Positions 1-13,300 of a stretch of 64,000 bases of DNA are shown here, piece after piece (position 1 is the stretch's first letter; each line of letters begins with the position of its first letter). A program made the position numbers and the translations under genes. Origin of the DNA: Nereocystis luetkeana (Eukaryota; Sar; Phaeophyceae; Laminariales; Laminariaceae); assembly GCA_031213475.1 (NCBI GenBank), contig JARUPZ010000010.1:11889917-11953916 (forward strand), given 5' to 3'. Below the pieces are notes generated by a model. It had not been told where the DNA came from and searched no databases. It worked only from the letters and a program-made list of their open reading frames with translations.

Positions 1-63
1 TTCTGAGATGGCGTGGGGGACGATTGTGCCGTTGGCCGGAACTACTGCCGACGGAGACGATAG
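1..63 (+). CDS. Polycystin exon 1 of window (partial)
   Basis: Open from the left edge in the frame that reads EMAWGTIVPLAGTTADGDD, ending in phase 2 at AG|GTGGGG. The split codon AG+C gives Ser and keeps the frame into the exon at 1394. The donor is immediately followed by a G run. Short, so it is supported mainly by phase and position. Confidence 0.45.
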
Positions 64-1053
64 GTGGGGGGGGGGGGCATCGAGGTGTATCATGGCTGCG
101 GTACGGCAAAGCGGGTATAGGCGGGGAAGTGGGGTACTTCATGTCATGCATGGGCGTAGTCGTATGACCACAGACCCTCGCATGCCTACAAAGCCGGGAC
201 AGAACGCGCCGATTTTTCACCGACTAGGCGGAGAGGCTTGGGGCGACGGTCGGAATGTTGCGGGAGGAAGACCTTATCGTTTCGGCACCGTCGCACGAAG
301 AAAAAGGGGTTTGACCCTTTTAGAACCGTAGTCCCATTTTGGGGACAAACCAGTCAAATTTCGAGTAAGTTGTCCCCAAAACGGGACTGCAGTGCTAAAA
401 GGGTTAAAGCGTTCAGGAACCGCTGTTGGGGCAAAATACTTGGAGACAGAGTCAGATTTTCTGGTACATGTACAGTGCGGTACTTAAAGGGCTACGTAAT
501 GCGCTCCATACTTCACACTCCGCACTTCAGGATACCTGTTGGCAGCAAATGACACTTTTTTCGTATGTTTCTGTGCGCACTGAGAGTATTTGCTCTAGAG
601 ATTCATGGCGTTGGTGTCGTCCTTTGAGAGAGATCTTGGTCGTCATTCTGTTGGTATTACGGGGGACCATAGTTAATAGGACCTATGGTAGACATAAAAA
701 CCTATACATTTACCGATTTTTACTAACAATATTTGGTCCTATTAACTATGGACCCCCGTAATAGTTTCGGTGGGGGTGCTGTATTCCATGGCGGCGGAAG
801 AGCGCAGATCCCTTTTCTCGTAGTGCTTATACTACCGTTGCAACTACGTACTGCCACGACACCATTCTGTTGTTTTTTCGGTAGGAGGGTTACATTTCAT
901 AGCATCGATGGAAGATCCCGGTTCCTGCTGCTGCAACTACTGCCTACAATACAAAATACCTGGTACTGTACATGCAGCTGCTGCTACTATTAATACTACT
1001 GATACTAGTGTATTGTCACGAGCACTGTATATAGCTGCTATTAACAGTAATAA

Positions 1054-1107
<54 letters not shown>

Positions 1108-4100
1108 CGCTCCTCCTGCTACTACTACTACGGCTGCTGCTACTACTGCTACTATCGAGCCGCTGCTACTCTGTGTGGTAGTACTGCTTCTACTACTACT
1201 GCCACTACTACTCCCACTTCTACTACAATGCTGCTATGTTTTATTCTGCATCAGTATTACTCCCCGTCCACGCTGTTGCCGATTGATGCGAGGGTCTATG
1301 GTCATACGACTACGGCCATGCATAGTAATGGGTACGCCCCCCCCCCCTCCCGCTTTTGGTCTTTGTGGATGCTTCTCTCCCCCTCGATGGCAGCAGTTTC
1401 GTCTACGAGTTCGATAGCTGCCCGCTGTGCTACGGCACCGAGCGGGATACGGTTCTGGACGGGGGCGAAGTCGGGGTGGAGTTCTGTGAGATGTGTTCCG
1501 GCATGGAGTGAGTCTGACCCGTTTGAGCATTTGTTATATAATAGCCATGCAATTTGTCTGGTCTGTGCTTGTACTGCGTTTCGTTTCCCTTAAGGTTGGC
1601 ATTGCGTTGGCGGTGTATTGTCTCCGTCGCGTTATTTGTGGTCACATCGACCTGAGATGGTACTTGTCTACGGGGAAAAATCAGCTCGGAGACTGACTGG
1701 ATGTGCTCTACGTCGATGGGTGAAAAGGAAACGATTTCATGTGAAAAGACACACACAAACTTAACGAGAATGAAGGCCATCACGAACACGTGAACGAATG
1801 GACGAACTTGGTAGCATGAACGATAAGGCCGTTTCCTATGCGGTTCGATTTTTGAGCTTCCGATTTTGACCCGACCGCATTTTCAAATGTGAACTTGGCA
1901 AATCGAAACAGTCTTCCTATGCGGAAAAATCAGATTTATTGAGTGTGTAGAGATTCGAGCAAACGCCGAGACCAACTGCTGTTTTTGTGGTTTGGCGCCG
2001 CAAAGAGACGCGCTGGGTGCGCTGCCCTGCGCGTAGGACCCAAGCGTGCGAGCCAAGGCTGACTGCCTCTGGTCTGGCGGCAAAGAGACGTGGCGAGTGA
2101 GATAGAGCGAACTTGTCTTGGTATTTTGTGTTCCATTTTGTGGCTGACTGCTGCTGCTGCTGTACAGCAGTGTAGTCTACGAGTACTCGTACGTATCCAC
2201 GGAGAGGTGCGTGCCGAGTGCGCTTCTCTTGGTCTTCAGGCCCGAGCCCACGCCAGGCGACTGGAGTCTGGCCACGGAGGGTCGGGCCGCCCGAGCATTG
2301 GGCGCGAAGCAACGTCACTATACCGCTCTGTCACCATCCAACTCATCGATCGTTTTGCTGCTGCTGTTTGCTGTCATGGATAACATCTTGAATTTAGTGA
2401 GCATGCCATTTTTCGATTTGAAAAGCTGATGACCCAGGTCGTCGGATTTTGGGCCAAAATTCGACGACTTGGGTCATCGGATTCTCAAATCGAAGAATTG
2501 CCCGTCGGATTTTGCATAATTGGACTGCATAAGGAGGGTCATTCGTTTTTGAGATCGAAAAACACAAACCTGAAGTTCGAAATCGAACCGCATAGGAAAC
2601 AGCCTAACGATACGTATTAAATAGCTCTTGCGTAAATATAACGATTAAAGACAGCTACTATATATGACGATGGTGATGGACGATCAAAAAGACGGTAGCT
2701 CTCGCAGGAAGTTGTAACTTGCTTCAACTGCCGTGTGTGCTGGCGAAAGTATTAAAACAAAGTCGATCGGACGGCGCGGACCTCTGACTTGATGTTTTAT
2801 TGAGCATCTCAGGCTTCATGCATTATTCTTCACCCAGCTGGAAAATAAGGCATCAAGGCTGTTTCCTCTGCGGCTCGATTTCGAGCTTCAGATTTGAAGT
2901 TTTCGATTCCAAAAATGAAAACATCTGCTTATATCCGAAGGTGCAAAATCGAACCAATTTCTTTTTCGATTTGAGAATCCGATGGCCTAAATCGGCCAAA
3001 ATCCGACGACAAAATCCGACGACTTGGGCCATCAGATTTTCAATCCGAAAGTATGGCATGGTCTCTAAATTCAAGTTTTATCCACGCAAGCAAGCAGCAG
3101 CAGAACGATCGATGAGTTGTCTGGTGACGCAGCGACGTTGCTTCGTGCCCGACGCGCAGTCGGCGGTCGGCGCGTCTCTCCGTGGCCAGACTATAGTCGG
3201 CTGGCACAGGCTCGAGCCCAGAGACCAGGAGAAGCGCATTCGGCGTGCACCTCTCCGTGGATACGTACTCGCAACTACAGCAGCAGCAATCAGTCAGTCA
3301 GTCAACGTGCTCGTCTCGGATGGTTCATCGGGTCAAAATACAAAATACCGAAACAGGTTGACTCGAGCATACTCGGCACGTCTCTTCGCTGCCAGACCAG
3401 AGGCAGTCAGCGTGGGCTTGGACGCTTGGACCCTACGCCCAGTGCAGCGCACTCGGCGCGTCCTTCCGCGGCGCCAGACCGCAACAAAAGCATTTGGTCT
3501 CGGCGTTTGCTCGAAACTCTGCACGCACGATTAATCCGATTTTTTTGCGTTTGGAACACTGTTTCGATTTGCGAACTTCACAGCTGAAAATGCGATCGGG
3601 TCAAAACTTGAACCTAAAAATCCGAACCGCATAGGAAGCAGCATGAGGCTTGCCCTCTATTTTTGGCAGCCGTGTAAAGCAGCAGCTCGCTTTGCCCGTG
3701 AGAATGATTGACAAATGCGATTAACGATAACGATTTGCATGTCGGAAAGATCATCTGCCGATAGATCATGTAGGTCTTAGCCTGCCGTTATGAGATGCTG
3801 TGCAGGACATGTAGAGTACAGATCGAACCGAGCATACATGTGCTCTACCATGCAGGTGATACGGCTCCCACGCGACAACTTTTGCTAGATCATGCAGATA
3901 ATATTTTCCCTCCCCTGAATGATCTAGATCATCAAGTGGGGATCGATTTTCTGTCCGACATGTGTATCGATTAGCGATAACGATTCACGACCACGACTAG
4001 CGATAGCGATTAACTCTAACGATTAACAACCATAACGATACCCACAACGATAGCTACGGTGGGCGATGTTATCACGGTAAACAGTCGCTGGAACGGTTGT

Positions 4101-7100
4101 AGAACCGCCGACGAAACCGTTACAGAAGTATATGAAGTACCGTCGCAGCGGTCGCGGGTAAGCACAATATTTTTCTTGTTTTTTTTTGTCGTGATGACAA
4201 AAACTGCATATTATACCGCAGTATCATTTGATTCGTACCAGTATGTGGTTTTGGGTCATTGAGGCCTCTCTGCCGCGATCAGCCGGAGACCTTCACCCAA
4301 GGCTACTACTCCCGCGTTGGTTCGATGGCAATCAACGCGGCACCTCGTCACAGAGAATAGTATCTCTGGTGAAATACTCATTCAAACAAACAAACCCGAA
4401 GCCGATGCCGTTGTCGACGTATCTCGCGCACAACGATGGGCGGGCGGGATGGTCTGTTTTTCCTACCCGTGAGCTACTTTCTCGTGCTTCGCTAGGCCGC
4501 CGAGGATGCAAATGTCATTGACTTGCTCCTTTTGTACTTTCCAGGAGGATTTCTTCTCCTCCGGGGTTGCTCTTCGAGCACCCCCGGTTTGGACCGAGGT
4601 CACCGCAGTAGCATTTCGCTATAATTCGTACCTGGTGTATAGTTTGGGATTAATGTCTGCTACGGCATGATATCGCACCCATATTTGTTGGCTCTTTGCC
4701 TTTTCTCAATGCTGTAGTCAACTAGTATTTTAACCTCATTGCCGCGGAGTTTTTTGTTTTCCAGGTTATACCCGAAATTCTATGTACCCTGGCCTCTGGT
4801 GGACTCGCAGTGTATGAGCGGGCATACTGCCCGGACAGTGACAAGGCGCCCGCCTCTATGAACGTTTTTTCGCGTAACGTTTCACCCCCGCCGCGTCCTC
4901 GGACGCTGTTACCCCTGCGTATTTGCGTGCGACGATTACAGGCTCCCACTCCACGTAGTCCTGAGCCGAGCCGTCCATGTTGTGACTCGCCACCCTTCTC
5001 GCCCGGAAGGGTTGCATCGTGCACTGCTTATCCTTTATGCCAGCCTGCCGATGGGTCTGGAGGCTCAGGGTCATCTACTCCGGGATCAACGCCAGTTGCC
5101 CTTGTCACTGCCTTCTAGAACGCCCGGGAAAAGAAACCCCGACCCCTCGGCGCGTGACGATTGCCTGGGTTCCGTCGCCTGTCGATACTCGACCACAGCT
5201 GTGACTGCGCACATTTGGTGGCAGTCTGGGCTATTTCTTACCATACCCTCTTGGGCGGGACTTCGTAACGTCTTCCAGGACAGGAAATTGAAAGTGAACC
5301 CCCCGTCTCCCCTCACCCGCAACGTAAATTGGACAAGCGCTACCGACGGCAAGAAACCGCGCGTCATTGTGTGAGAAACCACGCAGTAGACGGCCGTGAA
5401 TGGTATCATTGCGATGCGTTCTGCCGCAGTGGCCAGCACCCGTTCGCGTCAGCGCGTGTCTCTCACTAGTAGATCACGCAGCCGCACTACCACCAACGGA
5501 GGTGTTTGCCCCCTCCCCCACTCCGACTCGCCACTGTTGCGCCTGAACAAGAGATAGGTAACCTCGTACTATGTATGGGTTCGCTCCCGGGTTGCCGCCC
5601 CGTTGTTATACGCGATCTCAGTTGTCGCTCCCTTCCCGGGCTGTTCCATCATGGTACCTGCCAGTCGCGGCGGGTGCCCTGTGTCTAGGAGTGTTGCAGC
5701 GTACCTCCTCTCACACTGCCCGCTGGATCGGCACGGTACGCCACTGCCCAACCCCACGCCCGGACGGCTGGCAATGCGCACCAGCTTAGTGCCGCTACCG
5801 TGCGGGTCTGCCACCACATGCACTCGGTTTCGAGATCACGTACGGGCAAAGGATGAAAACGACGCTATAATAAATTGAACTAAAGGTATCCCACGGGTGA
5901 TAAGGTGTTGAGATGACGCGTCCCCTCGGACGAGGTTCGAAACTTCGTCGATGTCGGGTAGAGTGCGAACGCAGGGCGGCACGTCCTTGGGAACATCTCG
6001 AGGATATTTACCCAAAGCCGGCATTTTCGTTGTGTGCACCCCTCAAAGCATATTTTGGAGAAAATCGGCTCTGAAATTCATTCCAGGGTGTGTGTTATCT
6101 TATGGCCCGTGTGATATCCGGTGGTAGCGCCTAAGAGAACCGAAAGTGTTCCGTCCGACGTACCGGTTCAGCTACTGCTGTCACCTAAGACAGGATCGTT
6201 CAGAGACGCGAAGAAAATACCATAATTTGCCTTGCCATCCTACTGTAGATATTTGTATGTAAGAACAGCCCACAACGGATGAACTTGCGGTCGACCGGCA
6301 GAAAAAAATATCACATGGTTTCGGCTTCACGTCGGCGGGCGATGTCGTGTTTCTCTATTCATTAAAATCCTTGTTCGTAGCTTTGTTAGACGGTGGCTTG
6401 GCCAGTGACCGCCGCCGATATTGAGTGCTTCCTGAGGTGGATTTCCCTTTGACCAGCCATGGACCCAGGACATCCACGGGGTGCCGTTTTTTGGTCAATG
6501 CCTCGGATAAGTTGTCGATCCAAGAACATTCGCTTCTAAAGCAAACTCTGGAAAGTACCAGGTAGCTCGGCAACGTCTACCGAGCACTACTTCCGAGCAC
6601 TAGAATATGTTTGTTTTGCTTCAGCCGACCCCATCGCCTCCCACCGTGTGAAGACCTTTTCGCTTTTTCTGCCGCCTCCTGATGAACTCACGGCCTGAAT
6701 GTGTTTTCCTTGACGATGTGGGTGCGCCACGGCTCAGGTATTGTTTCGAAGAAGAGTGTGCCGATTACGATGAAGTGCGCCAATTGCTTGAGGATGTGAA
6801 GGGCACCAACGACTCTTTGGTGAGGGGGGGGGGGCGGGAGAGTGGGGGGGGCGTACTCATTTGTCTGCTTGCCTTAGTCATTTGACTGTTGACCACGCAT
6901 CCCTTTAGAGACGGAGCGCCGGGGGGAAGAAATAGCATGGCGAGCTCGATGAGCCCCCTTGATCCGATCATGTGCTCATTTTTTGGTATATGGTACCCGT
7001 CACGAAGCTGTGAATGCACACAGCAGCGCAGTACGTACTTGATGTTTTCAGGGTTGGGGTGGGTTGAGTCACCTTGCGAGGTCACTCCTTGTATTAATAG

Positions 7101-7194
7101 TGTGGCAACCATGCGTTTTGGCAGTGCGCGTATAGCGTGAGAATATGGCAGTTACAATGTACTGTTGTAGTGGTATGATGGTAGTGGTATGATG

Positions 7195-7226
<32 letters not shown>

Positions 7227-7358
7227 CATGGTTATGGTAGTAGTAGTAGTAGTAGTAGTAGTAGCAGCAGCAGCAGCAGCAGCAGTTGCAGTATGAATAC
7301 ATGATGCGTATTACTAGTAGCAGTAGCAGTAGCAGTGGTAGTACTTGCAGCAGCAATG

Positions 7359-7394
<36 letters not shown>

Positions 7395-10300
7395 ATACTA
7401 TTAGTATTAGTACTACTAGTAGCCTAGTACTACTAGTAGTACTAATACTAGTAACGTCGGCAGCAGCAGGGAATAGAGAGCTGGCAATTGCGTTCATAGT
7501 TACCTATCTTACATATATTAATACAGCGAAATCACACACCCGGTATGTCGCAATAGCACCATCTGCTGAGGAACAACCGCTAGCCCAAGCTCCGGCACAA
7601 ACCAACCCCTTACCCTTCTGTGCGTACTGACGCGACTGGTCTGCCCGGCCTGCACGGCAACGACGCAAAACAGGTTAAGGTGTCTTCCAACGAGGAATGC
7701 TTGAACGCTAGCGTGTACGAGGCGGGGTTTCCAAGAGGATTCGGCGCCAGTGTCGGCATGACGAGCGTGGTTGCCTCTGGGGTACCGCTAGCAAGTGATT
7801 CGGTGACTCTCAGACCCGTCGGTCGAGGATACGTGGCGAACAAGAACAAGATGGTCGGCGCGGTAAGAGAGCGACCTCGCGGGATTCAACGCGAGGGGCA
7901 GGTTTCGAGGCGCTTCTGGTCGGGAGGGCCTGGGGGGGGGTTGGAATTTATTTCGCGGCACATGTTTTTTTCCGTACGGTAGGGTGCTGTTTCGTAACTT
8001 CCGTACGGTCGTCTTCAGGTATGTTGTTGTTGTTGTGACTTTGTGTACCATCGTAGGCAAGGGCCGAACTGCTGTAGCATTTTGTTTTGTCCGCTGCAAC
8101 TGTTTTTTTTTTGTAGTGCTGGAAGTAGAAGATAGCGTGCTGTTCCCGTCCACCGGAACGGCAAGAGCCCGGATTTCTTGGCTCCCTGTTTTCCGTCGAG
8201 TGCGTTGGTGGGCTATTGATGGGAGTTCGACGGACGTGGTCGATCCTTAACTTACGCTGCCGGGAAAACTAAGGAAACTAAGGAACGTGAGGGTGTTAAC
8301 ATGCATACGGTACCCAAGCAGTCCTTACAATCAATGCCTAAATAATCCCTACCGTTCGGACAGAGTGGGTATAAGTTACTGGGGTAAGTGAGCGACACCT
8401 CGGTCGCCCGTGCTGTGCGTACACTTCCTCGTTAATGGTGTACCAGGTAGGGTGTAAATCAGTGGCTCCTCTGCTATGTAGCGCCAGCATCAACATTGCC
8501 ATATAGTGCGTGCCGAGGGAGGCGGTGTAAACAAATTACTGCACCAACAGTACAAGGAGGCGGATTTTTTCAACGAACGGCCTGTTGGGCCATTTGAGTC
8601 ACACTACGCATGTGCCCCAACAGGTAATTCCTTCAGCGTGACCCAAGTACCGTATATCACATGTGTGATAAGATAGGTCGCCCCCTTGGACGAGTTTCAG
8701 ATATGGTTTTATTTACCACGAGGAGAGAGCAAACGCCTACATACATATAATACTTCTATGGAATTAAGTCGAAGACATCTGTCCAATGCCCTATTTTTGG
8801 TTGTGTATGCCCTCCATGATTTTGGAGAACATCGGCCCTAAAATTCGTCTGAGGGTGCATCACCCGTGTGATACGGTAGCCCTACTGGCATTCCCTCTGA
8901 ACGAACAACATATGTGGGGAAACTAGTCGGGGCAACGTAAACCCCCGATTAGCCGCCCCATTATCCGCGTATCACCTACGGTTACATTTACCAGACCTTG
9001 CTACGACTATATCCAGCAGGAGGCTCGAATTCGTCTTGTGTCTTCGACTCCTGGGAGCACGGCACGCCTGGAGATACTGTCTCTAAGTACCGAATACTTG
9101 GTATGCTTCTATTGATTCCCAGTACAGGCTGTAGATGACGGCCGTCGGCCACGAGTCAGAAGAGAAGAACGTGCTTGGGTCCACGGAAAGCGTTTCATCG
9201 TCTTCTAACGGTGACTTGTCCCCTGCTCCCCTGTCCCTCCTTGCGATTCGGTGCAATCGAATGCGGTGCAATAAAACGCGGCGAAATCACCCACGCTTCG
9301 GTGGGATATTGATCGGTTCTGATGGGACCATGACGAGAGCAGCTTTTGACGGAGTGGACCTACTACGAGGAAGCGGAGTGCGATAACACCTATAAGGATA
9401 GCTTTTACAGCAACTGCTACAGAGATTCCGGTAAATATGATGAGGTGGAAGTGCCCCTCATGAACCGCTTCGGCCTGGTCGACATTAATGAAGGTTTGTG
9501 TTTGCGGCTTGTCTACTCTGCTTGGTTGATATGTTGCAGCAAGCGGCCACCACGGGGTTACCGGAGGTGGAGGCTGTGGGCAATTCGCTGTTGAAACCGG
9601 CATCGTAGAAGTCCCACACACGATGCCGACAAAGACCGCTGTACCTTTTTGTGTGAAGTTTAACGGGGCAGATGATGGGCTACCGTATATTCACAGAGCG
9701 AAAGTCGAATTTATGAAGCCACGGCACCGTTGTGTTCGCTCAGTCACAATCCCGTCCTTCGTATGGAATGCTCATTCGACGCGGATAAGAGTGCTTTTGC
9801 GGTGCCCTTCGAGATAACGGCCTCGCCGTATTAGCCTGTACCTGACACGTTTCTTAGTACCACAATACTTGCTGCCGTAAGACTTTCCGCTTGCCGTGGT
9901 TACTGCCATCGGCCGCTTATTATTGTTTCTGCTTTCAGGAAACCGTTCGTCTCGATTCGGCGCATAGATCTCGTCGAAGGCGGTGAAAAGTTGATTCGGC
10001 GCTACTCGCAAGCATTGAGGGTTCGATCCGCGGCGCTATTCTGACTCGGCGCTACTCACAAGCATCGAGGGTTCAATCAGGCAAACTTTAGGGTAGTGGC
10101 AACCCCTTAACCCCCCCCCCCCCCCCCCCCCCCAACGCCCAATTTTTCCCGGCAGTGCGCCCCTTGTGCTCTGTATAACGCGGTATCCGATGTTTTCGAT
10201 GGGTCCGTGGTGCAATAGCGGTACCGTATTTCACTATCACACGGGCGATAGATAACACACACCCTCGGGAAGAATTTCCGAATCGATTTTCTCCGAACCG

Positions 10301-13300
10301 AGAAACGGCACACGAAACGAAAAGGGTGGGTTTGGCAACAAGCTATCGAGTTATTTGCATAGACGCGTCGCGCGGCAGTTGTACCCCCCGTCGTTATGGA
10401 GAGAACGAGGTACAGTCTCAGTGACATTCGTTCGAGGGGGTGTCCTCTTGCGTGTAGAGGTAGGACCCTGATTTCAATTACCCGGGTACCCGGCGGGTAT
10501 ACCCGTCAGGACCCTACCCGTTTGGCGGGTAGGGTACGAGCTCCTTACCCGCGGGTAGTCGGAGCCTGAAGGGTAATTGGGTCGTCGGGTACCGGGTACC
10601 CGGGTACCCGCGGCTTTTCGGGTACCCGCGGGTAGGTGGTATTCCCGGTTCATTATGCCTGTACAATCTCTGTAGGAAACCCTTTCAAAACACGCACTCT
10701 CACAAGCCAGGCACACAAACCATCAACTAGCTACATTCAACGCTCAAGGGAACGCCCACCGCACACGGCAGTATCGTCACACGGCACCAGCTGTGCACAA
10801 TGAGCCAAGAGGCGAGCGACGCTTACGCGGTCTCTCAGGAAACTGAATTGCTGGCGGGGGGCGATCTTTTCTGATAATCCTGCCGAAAGTTCCAAGCCGC
10901 CTGTCCGTGTTCGTTTATAAAGGATAGACCACTGAGCTACTAAGTCAGCGCTGACTGAGTAGCTCAGTGGTCTATCCTTTATAAACGAACAAAAGAAGTC
11001 CGGGGTTCGAGTCCCGCCAGACGTCGTATTTCCGCTTTTTCTGCCGTGGGTAGAAGAAGGGAAATCAGGTGGAGAGAACCACGATAAAAGAACACTCGAC
11101 CAGAGAGTCGGAAGTGGAGTGAACCACTTGAGTAAAAGAACTCACGACTAGGGAGGGGGACAATATGAAGGAAAAACCAGGCGCTGATTAGGGGCTTGAT
11201 CAACCCCGGAGGATGTTATCGGCGGGAGGCCGTATCGAGCCCAAAGGTACTTCTTTTGTTCGTTTATAGAGGATAGACCACTGAGCTACTCAGTCAGCGC
11301 TGACTAAGTAGCTCAGTGGTCTATCCTTTATAAACGAACAAAAGAAGTCCTTGTTCGTTTTATAAAGGATAGACCACTGAGCTACTCAGTCAGCGCTGAC
11401 TTGGTAGCTCAGTGGTCTATCCTTTATAAAACGAACAGTCCGTGCAAAGTGCAAAGCACCCTCGAAAGCGATGCAGACAGCAGCACAGCGACGGCTCTGC
11501 AGGCCCCGGCTCTGACAGCAGCAGCAGTGGAGAGTCGTATCGGAGTGTGCTTCTGTGATGCTTGGCCCTGGCCCCTCCTGAGTTCAGGGGTGTAGGTGTG
11601 GGTAGCCGCTTCTTTGCGAGCAACCATGTACTCGTTTTTTTTATGCTATTTGTTTTCTATCCGTCCACGATTCCTTCGATTTTCGAGCGCAGGCGGTCGT
11701 TGATATGTTATCGACGGTACAGGTAGTTCGGCATTTTACTAGGCTATGATACAACGGATTGTCAGTCAGCGTTACACGATCAATTATCTTGCTGACATAG
11801 TAGTGCTACTTTCCGATGCCTGCCACATAGCAGTGGGTCGAAAAATGAAAAATGGCCACAGCAGTCTTCTAAGCGGGAGACCGTCAACCATCTCGATCGT
11901 ACATATTCTCACACTTTCCGCGGATTCAAACCCAAAATATCACGCCAGCGCAATGAAGCAATACACGACACGGCAACTTTAGACGGCTTGTGTATCGAAT
12001 CAATCATAGAAACTGTTCGTACTCCTCGTTTCGGCAAGAACACAGTACTGCACACTATCCTCCACTTAAATTTTATTATTTGTGGCACTGAAAAGTTTTT
12101 GTACTCATCATGGGTCACATGTCACATGGCCTGTTTCAGGCGGTGTATTGTTAACCCTTTTAGAACTGCAGTCTCATTTTGGGGACAATCCACTCAAATT
12201 TCAAGTAGTTTGTCCCGAAATCGGGACTGCGGTTCTGAAAGGGTTAATAGGAGTTCAGCAAGCAGTAAGAGCATACCATGCGTAGCATACGTTGCTGCTG
12301 TCGGTATGTATACGAGTAGACTGCAGGCACCAACGCATCGTTCTCAATAAAACGTAGACTTGCTGTAGGACGAGTAGCAGCGCTGGCGGGGGGAGCCACA
12401 GAGCAAACAGACTTCAATAATTGGTTGTGTCGAGTACGGCGGTGTATTTATTAATAGTGCCTTCCATTAATAGTTTATACCAGCAGCGGCAGCGTACGTA
12501 CGTAATACGAGTACCGAAGAATTGCGGTGACTGCTGGGTAGATACCGCTGCTGCATGTGCACTGCTGTACCTTGCACGGCAGAGCGCCAACTGTAGAACT
12601 GCTACTGCTGTGCTGCTGTAGAACGAGTAGCAGCACTGGCGGGGGGGGGCACATCGCAAACAGAGTTCTATGAACACGTTATATTGAGCACGGCGGTGAA
12701 TTTTGTCTTCTCCAACAGCAGCAGGGAATATATATATATATATATATATATATGCGTACGAGTCTATCGTATTATGGGGGACCATAGTTAACAGGACCAA
12801 ATATTGTTAGTAAAAATGCGTAAGTATATATATTTTAAACTATGCCATAGATCCTATTAACTATGGTCCACCGTAAATAGTACCTTGTAACAAGTACGAG
12901 GACAATAATTTTGACCCAATTTGTGGTAATTTATTATTTATGGTACGCACTCGAACGAAGAAATTATTTATTTTCTGAATTCGGGGAGACGAAAATTATT
13001 TATTTTCCGGTTTGGAAATGCTATCTGACCAAAACAATTAAATAAATTGACCTCAGTTTCAATTTAATTATTTCGTACTGGAAATAGAGGTAATTCTGAA
13101 TTTTCCGTCTTCGGGCACACGAAAATTATGTGAAAAAAAACAAAAATATGGCCGGGTACCCGGTACCCGGCAAAAAAACGGGTACCCGGGTGTCCGGTCG
13201 TCAAAAAGGCATTACCCGGCGGGTAGGGTAGGGTCCGGGCTCCAAAATTTGGCGGGTACCCGTTTTTGGCGGGTACCCGCAGGGTCCTACCTCTACTTGC

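Noticed and set aside
908-1417. ORFs over trinucleotide arrays here and at 7069-7630, 36419-36815 and 47024-47479
   Set aside because: Homopolymeric Thr, Ser, Leu, Val or Gln runs are translations of microsatellites.
2800-3534. A 244-codon plus-strand ORF, the longest in the window
   Set aside because: It lies inside M3 copy B, recurs in copies A and C, and has no domain; treated as transposon sequence.
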